A stretch of DNA of 64,000 bases from Sphingomonas paucimobilis NBRC 13935 (GTDB lineage Bacteria > Pseudomonadota > Alphaproteobacteria > Sphingomonadales > Sphingomonadaceae): NCBI RefSeq assembly GCF_000739895.2, contig NZ_BBJS01000050.1, positions 62,001 to 126,000 on the forward strand, read 5' to 3'. The notes under the pieces were generated by a model. That model was given only the letters and a program-made list of their open reading frames with translations. It was not told the DNA's origin and ran no database searches. Shown in pieces: positions 8,383 to 17,602 of this stretch (its first letter is position 1; each line of letters opens with the position of its first letter). A program made the translations under genes and the position numbers.

Positions 8383-9120
8383 ATGCTAGACCCCAGCCCC
8401 ATGTCCGACACGCCGCACCTGCTGCTCGTCGATGACGAGCGTTCGATCCGTGAGCCGCTCGCCGTCTATCTGACCAAACAGGGGTTTCGCGTGACCCAGG
8501 CGGGCGACGCCGCCTCCGCCCGCACGCGGCTGGCCGCCTATGCCATCGATCTTGTCATCCTCGACATCATGATGCCGGGCGAGGATGGGCTGAGTCTCTG
8601 TCGCCATATCGCCGCGACCAGCGAAGTGCCGGTCATCCTGCTGACCGCCCGCGCCGAGGAAACCGACCGGATCGTCGGACTGGAAATGGGTGCGGACGAT
8701 TATGTCGTGAAGCCCTTTTCCCCGCGCGAGCTGGCGACCCGTGCCAAGGTCGTGCTGCGCCGGACCCAGGCGGGCGGCGCGCGTGTTCATGCGCCCGACA
8801 GCGGATCCTATGCTTTTGCCGGCTGGGTTCTCAAATCGGGCGAACGCTCGCTGGTCGACCGGGAGGGCGTGTCGGTGATGCTGTCGACGGGCGAGTATAA
8901 TCTGCTGCTCGCGCTGGTCAGCCGCCCGCGTCAGGTGCTGACCCGCGACCAGTTGCTCGACCTGACGCAAGGGCGTGAGGCCGCCGCTTTTGACCGCGCG
9001 ATCGACAATCAGGTCAGCCGGTTGCGCCGCAAGATCGAGGCGGACCCCAAATCGCCCGAGATCATCAAGACGGTATGGGGCGGCGGCTATACCCTGGCGG
9101 CCGAGGTCACGCGCCTGTGA
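8383..9120 (+). CDS. OmpR-family response regulator
   Basis: A 245-residue DNA-binding regulator. The receiver domain (about 10-125) has LLLVDDER with the acidic pair, phosphoacceptor Asp61 in VILDIMMPGEDG, Thr in LLTARAEE, and Lys in YVVKPFSPREL. The winged helix lies around 150-240, with LSTGEYNLLLALVSRPRQVLTRDQLLDL and the C-terminal hairpin IKTVWGGGYTLAAEV. GAGGA lies 9 bases before the ATG at 8383; an alternative start is the ATG at 8401. The histidine kinase gene follows about 10 bases after the stop, so the two form one operon. Confidence 0.93.
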   Translation: MLDPSPMSDTPHLLLVDDERSIREPLAVYLTKQGFRVTQAGDAASARTRLAAYAIDLVILDIMMPGEDGLSLCRHIAATSEVPVILLTARAEETDRIVGLEMGADDYVVKPFSPRELATRAKVVLRRTQAGGARVHAPDSGSYAFAGWVLKSGERSLVDREGVSVMLSTGEYNLLLALVSRPRQVLTRDQLLDLTQGREAAAFDRAIDNQVSRLRRKIEADPKSPEIIKTVWGGGYTLAAEVTRL

Positions 9121-9130
9121 TGACGTGGCT

Positions 9131-10462
9131 GTGACCCTGCGGCTCTGGCCGCGTCGGCTGGCCGCGCAGCTTGCGCTGCTGCTCGCCGTCGCGCTCTTCG
9201 TGGCGCAGGCGATCAGCTTCACGCTTTTGCTGCGGGAGCGGCGGTCGCTGTTGCTCGAACAGATTTCGGGCCCCGCCATCGCGCGGCTGAACGACGCCAT
9301 CGAGCGATCGGCCAATGGCCGCATTCCCCCCCATGAACGCGGCCGGGTGCGTCGCATGGCCGTCAACCCGGTCACCCATGGCCTGCCGCGCATCACGGGC
9401 GTCGAGACGCTGATCCGCGAGGGGCTGGTGGAGTCCGGACACCCCGTCGGTCGCATCATCACCGGCATCCGCCCGTTCAACCCCGCCGATTTCGACTGGC
9501 CCCGCCGCCGTTTCGGGCGGCGCCATCCGGTCGACGAATTGCTGATCGCCGTTGAGCAGCCGGGGCGCGGCTGGCTGGTCACCCGCTCGATCTGGCCGCG
9601 CGACGGCATGTTCCTGGTGTGGCGGCTCATCACCCAGACGCTGATCCTCTATGGCATCATCCTGTTGCCGGTGTTGTGGATCGGCCGGCGCATTTCGCGT
9701 CCTTTGCGCGACCTGACCCGAGCGGCCGAGCATTTCGATCCGCGCGAGCCGGGCGCTCCGATCCCCGAACAGGGGCCGCTCGATGTTTCCGCACTGATCG
9801 CCGCGTTCAATGCGCTGCGCCTGCGGATCGGTGCGATGCTGGAGGAAAAGGATCGGATGCTCGGCGCGATCGGTCACGATCTGCGCACCCCGCTCGCCGC
9901 ATTGCGGGTGCGGATCGAGTCGGTCGAGGATGAACAGGATCGGCTGCGCATGGCCGATACCATCGCCGAGATGAACAAGACGCTGGAGGACATCCTTTCG
10001 CTCGCGCGGGTCGGCCGGCCCAGTGAGGCGGAGACCGATGTCGACCTCAACGCGCTGGTCGATGCCGTCGTCGCCGACTTCCACGATCTGGGGCAGGACG
10101 TGACGTTCGAGGAGAGCGGTCGGCTGCGGCTGAAGCTCCGCCCCTCGCTGATGCGCCGCGCGGTGCGCAACCTCATCGAGAATGCCGTCAAATACGGCCA
10201 TGCCGCCGATGTGCGGATCGATGCCCGAGCGAACGACGTGGCGATCATCGTCGCCGACCAGGGCCCCGGCATCGCCCCCGATCAACTGGAGACGGTGTTC
10301 GATCCCTTCATCCGCCTGGAAAGCTCGCGCAACCGCGACACCGGCGGGATCGGGCTGGGGCTGGCACTGGCCCGCTCGATCGTGCGCGAAGCGGGCGGCG
10401 ATATCCGCCTCGCCAACCGGCCCGAGGGCGGGTTGGCCGCGACCATCACCCTGCCCCGCTGA
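9131..10462 (+). CDS. Membrane sensor histidine kinase
   Basis: About 443 residues, cognate partner of the preceding OmpR-type regulator. N-terminal membrane helix (LAAQLALLLAVALFVAQAISFTLLL), a periplasmic sensor of about 120 residues rich in Arg and Pro, a second helix (LITQTLILYGIILLPVLWIG), HAMP (RRISRPLRDLTRAAEHF), the H-box with phosphoacceptor His249 in GHDLRTPLAALR, N-box NLIENAVKYG, G1 DQGPGIAPDQ and G2 GIGLGLALARSIV. GTG starts at 9125 or 9131 are both possible; an in-frame start further upstream would overlap the regulator gene. It resembles EnvZ-like kinases in layout. The signal is unknown. Confidence 0.9.
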   Translation: MTLRLWPRRLAAQLALLLAVALFVAQAISFTLLLRERRSLLLEQISGPAIARLNDAIERSANGRIPPHERGRVRRMAVNPVTHGLPRITGVETLIREGLVESGHPVGRIITGIRPFNPADFDWPRRRFGRRHPVDELLIAVEQPGRGWLVTRSIWPRDGMFLVWRLITQTLILYGIILLPVLWIGRRISRPLRDLTRAAEHFDPREPGAPIPEQGPLDVSALIAAFNALRLRIGAMLEEKDRMLGAIGHDLRTPLAALRVRIESVEDEQDRLRMADTIAEMNKTLEDILSLARVGRPSEAETDVDLNALVDAVVADFHDLGQDVTFEESGRLRLKLRPSLMRRAVRNLIENAVKYGHAADVRIDARANDVAIIVADQGPGIAPDQLETVFDPFIRLESSRNRDTGGIGLGLALARSIVREAGGDIRLANRPEGGLAATITLPR

Positions 10463-10468
10463 ACCGCC

Positions 10469-11950
10469 TCACGCGTCGCGCGGCACCCGCACCATGGCGA
10501 ATGCGGCCAGCGCCATCACCCCGGCGGCGATGGCCATCGCCCAGACTAGATCATGCGGGAAGAAGCGGCCCACGACCGCGCCCATCACCGACGACACGAT
10601 CAGTTGCGGCAACACGATAAAGATGTTGAACAACCCCATGTAAATACCAAGCTTTTCGGCCGGTAGCGCCGCCGACAGGATGGCATAGGGCATGGTCAGG
10701 ATCGAGGCCCAGGCGATGCCGACCAGCACCATCGCGCCCAGCAACACCCACGCATCGGTGATGACCAGGAAGGAGGCGAACCCCGCCGCCCCGCAGAGCA
10801 GGCCCAGGATATGCGTGTTGCGCCGCCCGATCGCCCGCGCCAACGGAGGCAGCGCGAAGGCCCAGAGCGTAGCCACCCCGCTATAGACCGCGAACAGCAC
10901 GCCGACCCAGTTCGCCCCCTCGTTGAATGCCGCGCTCGACGCATCGCTGGTATGGAACACCCGCGCGGCGACGATCGGCGTGGTGTAAATCCACATGATG
11001 AACAGCGCCGACCAGGTGAAGAACTGGACCAGCGCCAGCCGCCGCATGGTCGCCGGCATTGCTGACAGGTCGGCCAAGATCTGGCTCAGCGCATTCTGCC
11101 CTCGCCCGCCACGCACCAGAAAGGCGCTGACGATCTGCGCAAGGCCGAAGGCGATGAGGCCACCGCCCAACAGATAGACCGGCTTGTCGAGCCCCAGCCA
11201 CCCCACGGCCGCGACGATCACCGCGCCGGCGGCGATCCACAGCGGCGCAGAGCCGATCCGCGTCGACGGAGTGGCATCGCTACGCCCCGCCTGGCCCTCA
11301 TCCTGCTCGGCAAAGGCGGCGATCTGCGCGGGCGAATATTCGCGAGTGGTCAGCACCGTCCACAGGACCGCGACGAACAGGGCCGCCGCGCCGATATAAA
11401 AGCCATAGCGGACCGAGGGCGGAACCTCGCCCGCCGGCGCCACATTGGCGACGTGGAAGACATCGGTCAGCACCTGCGGTGCCAGCGACCCCAGCACCGC
11501 GCCCGCGCCGATAAAGGCCGTCTGGAAGGCATAGCCGGCCGTGCGCTGGCGGCTGGGCAGCATGTCGCCGACAAAGGCGCGGAACGGCTCCATCGAGACG
11601 TTGAGCGAGGCATCGAGCAACCAGAGCAGCATCGCCGCCACCATCAGCCCCCCGGCATTGGGCATCCCCACCAGCGCCAGTGTCGCCAACAACGCGCCGG
11701 CGAGGAAATAGGGGCGCCGCCGCCCGAAACGGCTCCAGGTCCGGTCGCTATAATGGCCGATCACCGGCTGGACGAGCAGCCCGGTCAGCGGCGCGGCGAT
11801 CCAGAGAAAGGCGAGATCCTTTTCGGCCGTGCCCATCGACTGGAAGATCCGGCTGACATTGGCATTCTGCAACGCAAAGCCGATCTGAATGCCGAAAAAG
11901 CCGAAAGAGGTATTCCATAACCCCCAAAAGCGCTGACGCGGCTTCTCCAT
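10469..11950 (-). CDS. MFS sugar transporter (maltose/sucrose type, SLC45/GPH-like)
   Basis: A 493-residue inner-membrane permease with about 12 hydrophobic helices. The N-terminus KPRQRFWGLWNTSFGFFGIQIGFALQ, then PLTGLLVQPVIGHYSDRTWSRFGRRRPYF (loop 2-3 signature with the Asp and RRRP), is characteristic of sphingomonad and Caulobacter maltose/disaccharide symporters. It lies 20-odd bases downstream of the LacI regulator on the same strand, next to a maltodextrin TonB receptor and amylase genes. It is therefore the likely route for maltose or maltodextrin across the inner membrane. The start is the ATG at 11950 with GGGAGAGG just upstream. It converges on the histidine kinase gene. Confidence 0.88.
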   Translation of the reverse strand: MEKPRQRFWGLWNTSFGFFGIQIGFALQNANVSRIFQSMGTAEKDLAFLWIAAPLTGLLVQPVIGHYSDRTWSRFGRRRPYFLAGALLATLALVGMPNAGGLMVAAMLLWLLDASLNVSMEPFRAFVGDMLPSRQRTAGYAFQTAFIGAGAVLGSLAPQVLTDVFHVANVAPAGEVPPSVRYGFYIGAAALFVAVLWTVLTTREYSPAQIAAFAEQDEGQAGRSDATPSTRIGSAPLWIAAGAVIVAAVGWLGLDKPVYLLGGGLIAFGLAQIVSAFLVRGGRGQNALSQILADLSAMPATMRRLALVQFFTWSALFIMWIYTTPIVAARVFHTSDASSAAFNEGANWVGVLFAVYSGVATLWAFALPPLARAIGRRNTHILGLLCGAAGFASFLVITDAWVLLGAMVLVGIAWASILTMPYAILSAALPAEKLGIYMGLFNIFIVLPQLIVSSVMGAVVGRFFPHDLVWAMAIAAGVMALAAFAMVRVPRDA

Positions 11951-11982
11951 AACCTCTCCCAATAGTCTGTTTTCTTTATTGA

Positions 11983-13014
11983 TTATGGTCGAACGCTCGA
12001 TCCACGCACGACCAGTGTCGCCGGCAGCAGATTGGCGGTTCGCGGCTTGCCGGCAATCTCCGCCAGCAGCGCGCGGACCAGCAAACGCCCCGCCGCCGCT
12101 GCATCCTGCACTACCGTGCTGAGCGGCGGGTGGGCGAAGCTGGCGGCCGGAATATCGTCGAACCCGACGACCGAGACATCGGTCGGCACGCGCCGCCCCG
12201 CTTCGGCCAGTACGCGCATCGCGGCCAGCGCGATCAGGTCGCTCGCCGCCATGATGCCGTCGAAGGGCAGCTCCCGCGCCAGCAATGCCCGCGCCGCCCG
12301 CTCGCCTTCTTCCTCGCTGGAAATGGCGCCGACCTGCAGCGCCGGATCACAGGCCAGCCCCGCCTCGGCCAAGGCGTCGCAATAGCCGCGATAGCGATCA
12401 TGGAATTCGGGATAATGATCGGTCGCGTCGCCCAGAAAGGCGATGCGCGTCCTTCCTTGTGCGATCAGGTGCCGGGTCGCCGCCAGCGCACCGGCATGAT
12501 TGTCGCAACCAATCGTCAGCCCCGGCTGGCCCGGCGCCACCGATCCCCAGCGTACGAAATGCGTGCCGCGCGCGACCAGTTGGTCGAGCTGCTCGCGATA
12601 ATCGGCATAATCGCCATAGCCGAGCAGGATCAAACCGTCGGCGCGGTGGCTGTCCTCATAATCGGCCTGCCAGTCGTTCTCGACATTCTGGAAGGAGACG
12701 AGCAGATCATATCCGACCTCCGCGCAGCTCTCCATGATCGAGCCCAACATGCCGAGAAAAAAGGGATTGATCAGCGTCCGCCCGGGCGAAGGATCGCGAA
12801 ACAGCAGTAGCGCCAACGTCCGCGTCTGGCCGCTGCGCAAATTGGAGGCGGCGCGGTCGACCGTGTAGTTCAGCGTCTTGGCGATTGCCTGTATCCGCGC
12901 GCGGGTCGCGGCGCTGACAGAGGGGCTCCCCCGAAGCGCACGGCTAACCGTGGGCTGCGACACGCCCGCCAATTGCGCGATATCGAATGATGTGGGCTTT
13001 CTCTGGCCGACCAC
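11983..13014 (-). CDS. LacI-family regulator of the maltodextrin locus
   Basis: A 343-residue repressor. The N-terminal HTH (SFDIAQLAGVSQPTVSRALRGSPSVSAATR, about 8-37) and hinge helix (AASNLRSGQTRTLALLL) are followed by a periplasmic-binding-protein-like effector domain (GCDNHAGALAATRHLIAQG, IAFLG, DGIMAASDLIALAAMRVL, DVSVVGFDDIPAASF). The GTG start at 13014 is preceded by AGGAGG at a spacing of about 10; a nearby ATG is out of frame. It is transcribed with the MFS gene and divergently from the TonB receptor, so it most likely controls both units in response to maltose or a maltodextrin. The effector is inferred from context only. Confidence 0.9.
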   Translation of the reverse strand: MVGQRKPTSFDIAQLAGVSQPTVSRALRGSPSVSAATRARIQAIAKTLNYTVDRAASNLRSGQTRTLALLLFRDPSPGRTLINPFFLGMLGSIMESCAEVGYDLLVSFQNVENDWQADYEDSHRADGLILLGYGDYADYREQLDQLVARGTHFVRWGSVAPGQPGLTIGCDNHAGALAATRHLIAQGRTRIAFLGDATDHYPEFHDRYRGYCDALAEAGLACDPALQVGAISSEEEGERAARALLARELPFDGIMAASDLIALAAMRVLAEAGRRVPTDVSVVGFDDIPAASFAHPPLSTVVQDAAAAGRLLVRALLAEIAGKPRTANLLPATLVVRGSSVRP

Positions 13015-13115
13015 GCTGCGGGCATCCTCCTGTGCGTACGCCCGATCCTATGACGGATCCGGGTCAGCCGCGCACCCTGTCGTAATAATGCAACAGACCG
13101 AAACGGCCGCATTGA

Positions 13116-13123
13116 ATACGTAT
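13116..13123. promoter_or_regulatory. Candidate LacI-type operator between lacI and the TonB receptor gene
   Basis: ATACGTAT is a perfect palindrome with the central CG typical of LacI-family operators, and lies in the 205-base divergent region, about 100 bases from each start. Flanking symmetry is weak, so the assignment depends mostly on position. Confidence 0.35.
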
Positions 13124-13219
13124 GCGGGCTTGTTGGCTTTCGTCGCCATCGATTTCACAGGAGGGGCAACAACCATACCCGTCCCTTGAAAGAAGACGGG
13201 GTTTCCTGGAGGGGATTTC

Positions 13220-15997
13220 ATGACGGTTCGCCCTGTGGCGCCGGCCGATGCCGCGCGCTCGTTCCTGAAGCTCGGCGTCAGCACGCTCGCCATGGTCATC
13301 GCCGCGCCGGTGTTCGCGCAGGCCTCGACCACCCTGCCCGACCCCGCCGCCAGCACCACCGCCGCCAACCCCAATGACGGGGCCGCCGCCGGCACGCAGG
13401 CCCAGACGTCGGCGGAAGGTGATACGAGTTCCAGCGATATCGTCGTCACCGGTTTCCGCGCCGCGCTCGAAAATGCCGTCGCCGAGAAGAAGAACCGCGA
13501 TCTCGTCGTGGAATCAGTGTCGGCCGAGGATATCGGCAAGCTGCCTGACGCCTCAATCGCCGAGTCGATCGCCCGCCTGCCCGGCGTGACGTCGCAGCGG
13601 GTGAACGGCCGCTCCAACGCCATCTCGATCCGCGGTTTCGCCCCCGACTTCTCGACGACGCTGCTCAACGGCCGCGAACAGACCTCGACCGGCGATAACC
13701 GCGCCGTCGAATATGACCAGTATCCCGCCGAAGTCGTCAATCAGGTCCTGATCTACAAGACCGCCAATGCCGCGCTGATCGGCCAGGGCTTGTCGGGCAC
13801 GGTCGACCTGCGCACCATCCGTCCGCTGGACTATGGCAAGCGCGTCTTCTCGGTCGGTGCGCGCGGCACCTATGCCGATATCGGCAAGCTGAACGCCGGG
13901 TCGAAGGACTTCGGCTATCGCGCGACGGCGACTTATGTCGACCAGTTTGCCGACGACACGATCGGCGTCGCGCTGTCGGCCAGCTACCTCAACGAACCAT
14001 ACCAGATTCAGGAAGGCAATGCCTGGGGCTATGCGCCGGTCACGGTCGGCGGCCAGACGGTCAACGTCATCGGCGGCTCCAAATCCTATGTCACCTCTAC
14101 CACGCTGAAGCGGCTGGGCCTTTCGGGCACGTTGCAGTGGAAAATGAGCGACACCTTCACCAGCACGCTTGACGGCTTTTATTCGGACTTCAACGACGAC
14201 CAGATCAAGCGCGGTATCGAGCTGCCGCTGGCCTGGGGCAGCGGCACGACGCTGACCAATCCGACCGTCAGCAACGGCCTCGTCACCTCGGGCACGTTCA
14301 ACAATGTCGAGGGCGTGATCCGCAACGACTCGTTCCAGCGCAAGGCCAAGCTCTATTCGTTCGGCTATAACGGCAAATATGACGGCGGCGACGGCTGGAG
14401 CGCGATGCTGGACGTCAGCTATTCGCGCACAGATCGCGACGAGGTCACCTTGGAGACCTATAGCGGCACCGGCTATGGCCAAGGCAATGGCGCGACCGAC
14501 ACGATCGGGTTCACCACGGGGCGGAACGGTACCGTATTCAAGCCGACGCTCAACTATTCCGATCCCAACCTGATCCAGTTGACCGATCCGCTGGGCTGGG
14601 GCGGCTCGACTCGCCAGGCGGGCTATTTCAACGATCGCACCGTCACCGACGAGATCAAACAGTACCGGGTCGAGATCGACCGTGAGGTCGAAACCCCGAT
14701 CGTCCATGCGATCCGCGTCGGCCTGAACTATACCGATCATGCCAAGTCGCTGGCGCCGAACGAGTCCTTCGTCACCCTGCCGGGCAGCGCCACGATCGCG
14801 CCGTTGCCGCAGCAATATCGCCAAACGCCGACCGACCTGACCTATCTCGGCCTGGGTCCGATGCTCAGCTATGATCCGCGCGCCCTGCTGGCGGGCGGGG
14901 TCTATGTGCTGACGCCCAACACCAGCGCGGACGTGCCCGCCAAGGCCTATACCACCACCGAGCGGCTCATGACGGCCTATGTCCAGGCCGATCTGAACGC
15001 CCAACTGGGCACCGCCGAACTGACCGGCAATATCGGCGTCCAGGCGGTCGCGACCGAGCAGAAGTCGCGCGGCCTGATCTACAACGGCACCGGCTATGCC
15101 AACATCGTCCAAGGCGATGATTATTGGGATATCTTGCCCAGCGCCAACCTGTCGCTACGGCTGCCCAGCGACTGGGTGTTCCGTGTCGCGGCGGCGCGCC
15201 AGATGATGCGCCCGCGCTTCGACGACATGCGCGTCGCGCTGTCCTATGGCTTCGATGCCGCGCAGGGGATCATCTCGGGCAGCGGTGGCAATCCGTTCCT
15301 CCGCCCGATCCGCTCCAACTCGTTCGACGTGACGGCGGAGAAATATTTCGGCACGCGCGGCTATCTGGCGGCGCAGGGCTTCTACAAGGATCTCAAGAGC
15401 TTCGTTTACAATCTTGAGCAGCCTTATGACTATGCCGGCCTGCCCCTGCCCGCCGCGGTTCCGATCGGCACGCCGACGCAGGGACGGATCAACCGACCGA
15501 TCAACGGTTCGGGCGGCAAGATCTATGGCGTCGAGCTGGCGGGCACGTTGCCGCTGGGCCAGTTGGTCGGCTTCCTCGACGGCTTCGGCCTGACGGGCGG
15601 CGGGTCCTACACCAAGACCGAGATCACGCCCGTCCCCGGCGGCGACCCGGAGGACATTCCCGGCTATTCGCGCTGGGTGGCGAACGGCACCGCCTATTTC
15701 GAGAAGTGGGGCCTGAACATCCGGGGATCGGTGCGGTATCGCTCGACCTTCGTGGGTGAGTTGTCGGGTTTCGGCGCCAACCGCGTCCGTCGCCGCGCGA
15801 TCGACGAAACTATCGTCGATGGCCAGATCGGCTATGACTTCCAGCAGGGCACGTTCAAGGGCCTGTCGCTCTTCCTGCAAGGCCAGAACCTGACCGATAC
15901 GCCGTTCGTCACCACCAATGGCGGGCAGCGCGATCAGGTGATCGATTATCAGAGCTATGGCCGCCGCTTCCTGGCCGGATTTACCTATCGCTTCTGA
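13220..15997 (+). CDS. TonB-dependent receptor for maltodextrins (MalA-type)
   Basis: A 925-residue outer-membrane active transporter. The signal peptide ends at VFAQA (about residue 35). A TonB box/plug entry DIVVTGFRAALENAV (about 74-88) is followed by the plug with EDIGKLPDASIAESIARLPGV and SIRGFAPDFSTTLLNGRE. The C-terminal 22-strand barrel ends in the usual aromatic residue (FLAGFTYRF). GGAGGGG lies before the ATG. It heads an operon with a halogenase-like flavoprotein and three alpha-glucan hydrolases, and is divergent from the LacI gene. This is the layout of the maltose receptor locus of Caulobacter. The substrate is inferred from that context. Confidence 0.92.
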   Translation: MTVRPVAPADAARSFLKLGVSTLAMVIAAPVFAQASTTLPDPAASTTAANPNDGAAAGTQAQTSAEGDTSSSDIVVTGFRAALENAVAEKKNRDLVVESVSAEDIGKLPDASIAESIARLPGVTSQRVNGRSNAISIRGFAPDFSTTLLNGREQTSTGDNRAVEYDQYPAEVVNQVLIYKTANAALIGQGLSGTVDLRTIRPLDYGKRVFSVGARGTYADIGKLNAGSKDFGYRATATYVDQFADDTIGVALSASYLNEPYQIQEGNAWGYAPVTVGGQTVNVIGGSKSYVTSTTLKRLGLSGTLQWKMSDTFTSTLDGFYSDFNDDQIKRGIELPLAWGSGTTLTNPTVSNGLVTSGTFNNVEGVIRNDSFQRKAKLYSFGYNGKYDGGDGWSAMLDVSYSRTDRDEVTLETYSGTGYGQGNGATDTIGFTTGRNGTVFKPTLNYSDPNLIQLTDPLGWGGSTRQAGYFNDRTVTDEIKQYRVEIDREVETPIVHAIRVGLNYTDHAKSLAPNESFVTLPGSATIAPLPQQYRQTPTDLTYLGLGPMLSYDPRALLAGGVYVLTPNTSADVPAKAYTTTERLMTAYVQADLNAQLGTAELTGNIGVQAVATEQKSRGLIYNGTGYANIVQGDDYWDILPSANLSLRLPSDWVFRVAAARQMMRPRFDDMRVALSYGFDAAQGIISGSGGNPFLRPIRSNSFDVTAEKYFGTRGYLAAQGFYKDLKSFVYNLEQPYDYAGLPLPAAVPIGTPTQGRINRPINGSGGKIYGVELAGTLPLGQLVGFLDGFGLTGGGSYTKTEITPVPGGDPEDIPGYSRWVANGTAYFEKWGLNIRGSVRYRSTFVGELSGFGANRVRRRAIDETIVDGQIGYDFQQGTFKGLSLFLQGQNLTDTPFVTTNGGQRDQVIDYQSYGRRFLAGFTYRF

Positions 15998-16060
15998 TAC
16001 CCCTTCCCGCGCCGGTTTCCCCAACCCTCCGGCGTGGGAATCCCGAATGTGAGACGCCGC

Positions 16061-17602
16061 ATGGACGCCCACCCCACCGCAGACCGTATCGCCCGCCGGC
16101 CTGCCCAGCAGCGTGTGGTGATCGTCGGGGGCGGCACCGCCGGGTGGATGACGGCGGCGGCATTGGCGCGGTTCGTGCCCGTCGGCACCCGCATCACCCT
16201 GATCGAGTCCGACGCGATCGGCACGGTCGGGGTGGGCGAGGCGACGATCCCCGGCATCCGCCTGTTCAACCAGATGCTGGGCCTGGATGAAGCCGCGTTC
16301 TTGCGCGAGACGAACGGCAGCTTCAAGCTGGGCATCCGCTTCGAGGGCTGGTTGGGCGAGGGCAGCGGCTATCTCCACGCGTTCGGCAGTATCGGCCGGG
16401 CGCTGGGGCTGGTGCCCTTCCATCATTATTGGTTGCGCGGTGGCGGCGCGGCCAATCCCGCCTCGCTCTGGACCCACATGGCGAGCGCGCAGGCCGCAAT
16501 GGCGGGCCGCTTCGCCCCCGATCCCGGCCGCCCCGACCTGCCCAGCGGGCTCGCCTGGGCCTATCATTTCGATGCCAGCCTGTACGCCGCACTGCTCCGC
16601 CGCCATGCCGAGGCGGCGGGGGTGGTGCGGATCGAGGGAAGGATCGCCTCTGTCACGCGAGACGCGAGCGGGCGGATCGACCATGTCGTGCTGGAAGGCG
16701 GCGAAGCCCATTCGGGCGACCTGTTCATCGACTGCACCGGCTTCCGCGCGCTGCTGATCGGTGAGACGCTAGCCGAGCCGTTCGACGATTGGTCCGAACT
16801 CCTCCCCTGCGACCGCGCGCTGGCGGTGGCGGGCGAGCGCGCCGCTCCCCTGCCCCCTTATACCCGCGCCATCGCGCATGGCGCGGGTTGGCGCTGGCGC
16901 ATCCCGCTTCAGCATCGCACCGGCAACGGGCTGGTCTATGACAGCCGCCATCTGTCGGACGATGAGGCCGCCGCCCGGCTACTGTCCGCGCTCGGGAATG
17001 AGGCCATGGGCGAGCCGCGCCTCCTGCGCTTCACCACCGGGCGACGGCGGCGAGCCTGGGTCGGCAATTGCGTCGCACTGGGGCTGGCCGCCGGGTTCCT
17101 GGAGCCACTCGAGTCGACCAGCATCCACCTGATCCAGTCGGGCATCGCGCGACTGCTGGACTATTGGCCCGGCACGACGCTTCAGTCGGTCGAGGTCGAT
17201 GCCTATAACCGCGAGGCCGAAGCGGAGTGGCTAGCCATCCGCGACTTCCTGATCCTTCACTATCACGCCAATGCGCGACCTGAGCCCTTCTGGGCCGAGC
17301 GACGCGCGGTGCCTTTGCCCGCTAGCCTCGCCGCACGGATCGCGCTGTTTCGAGCCAATAGCCGTTTCCGCCGCGAGGGCGACGAATTGTTCGCCGAACC
17401 CGCCTGGGTGCAGGTGATGGTCGGACAGGGCATCCTGCCCGCCGGCCATCACGCCCTCGCCGACGCGCTGTCAGCGGACGAGCTGGACGATTTCCTCAGC
17501 CTCACCCGGCGTCACGCCGCACAGGTGGCCAGCCGGCTGCCGACGCACGACGCCTTCCTCGCCGCGCATTGCGCCGCGCCTGCCCAAAGGGTTACCCCAT
17601 GA
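16061..17602 (+). CDS. Tryptophan-halogenase-like flavin-dependent protein in the maltodextrin operon
   Basis: A 513-residue FAD protein of the tryptophan halogenase family. The FAD-binding GGGTAGWMTAAAL lies at about residues 24-36. VGVGEATIPGIRLFNQMLGL and NGSFKLGIRFEGW follow, the latter holding the Lys used for hypohalous acid in true halogenases. GWRWRIPLQHRTGNG matches the GWxWxIP halogenase signature. Such genes are regularly found beside TonB receptors in sphingomonads and Caulobacter sugar loci, where their substrate is unknown. The start is the ATG at 16061; a GTG at 16034 would add nine residues. Its stop overlaps the amylase ATG. Halogenation has not been shown for this group. Confidence 0.87.
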   Translation: MDAHPTADRIARRPAQQRVVIVGGGTAGWMTAAALARFVPVGTRITLIESDAIGTVGVGEATIPGIRLFNQMLGLDEAAFLRETNGSFKLGIRFEGWLGEGSGYLHAFGSIGRALGLVPFHHYWLRGGGAANPASLWTHMASAQAAMAGRFAPDPGRPDLPSGLAWAYHFDASLYAALLRRHAEAAGVVRIEGRIASVTRDASGRIDHVVLEGGEAHSGDLFIDCTGFRALLIGETLAEPFDDWSELLPCDRALAVAGERAAPLPPYTRAIAHGAGWRWRIPLQHRTGNGLVYDSRHLSDDEAAARLLSALGNEAMGEPRLLRFTTGRRRRAWVGNCVALGLAAGFLEPLESTSIHLIQSGIARLLDYWPGTTLQSVEVDAYNREAEAEWLAIRDFLILHYHANARPEPFWAERRAVPLPASLAARIALFRANSRFRREGDELFAEPAWVQVMVGQGILPAGHHALADALSADELDDFLSLTRRHAAQVASRLPTHDAFLAAHCAAPAQRVTP

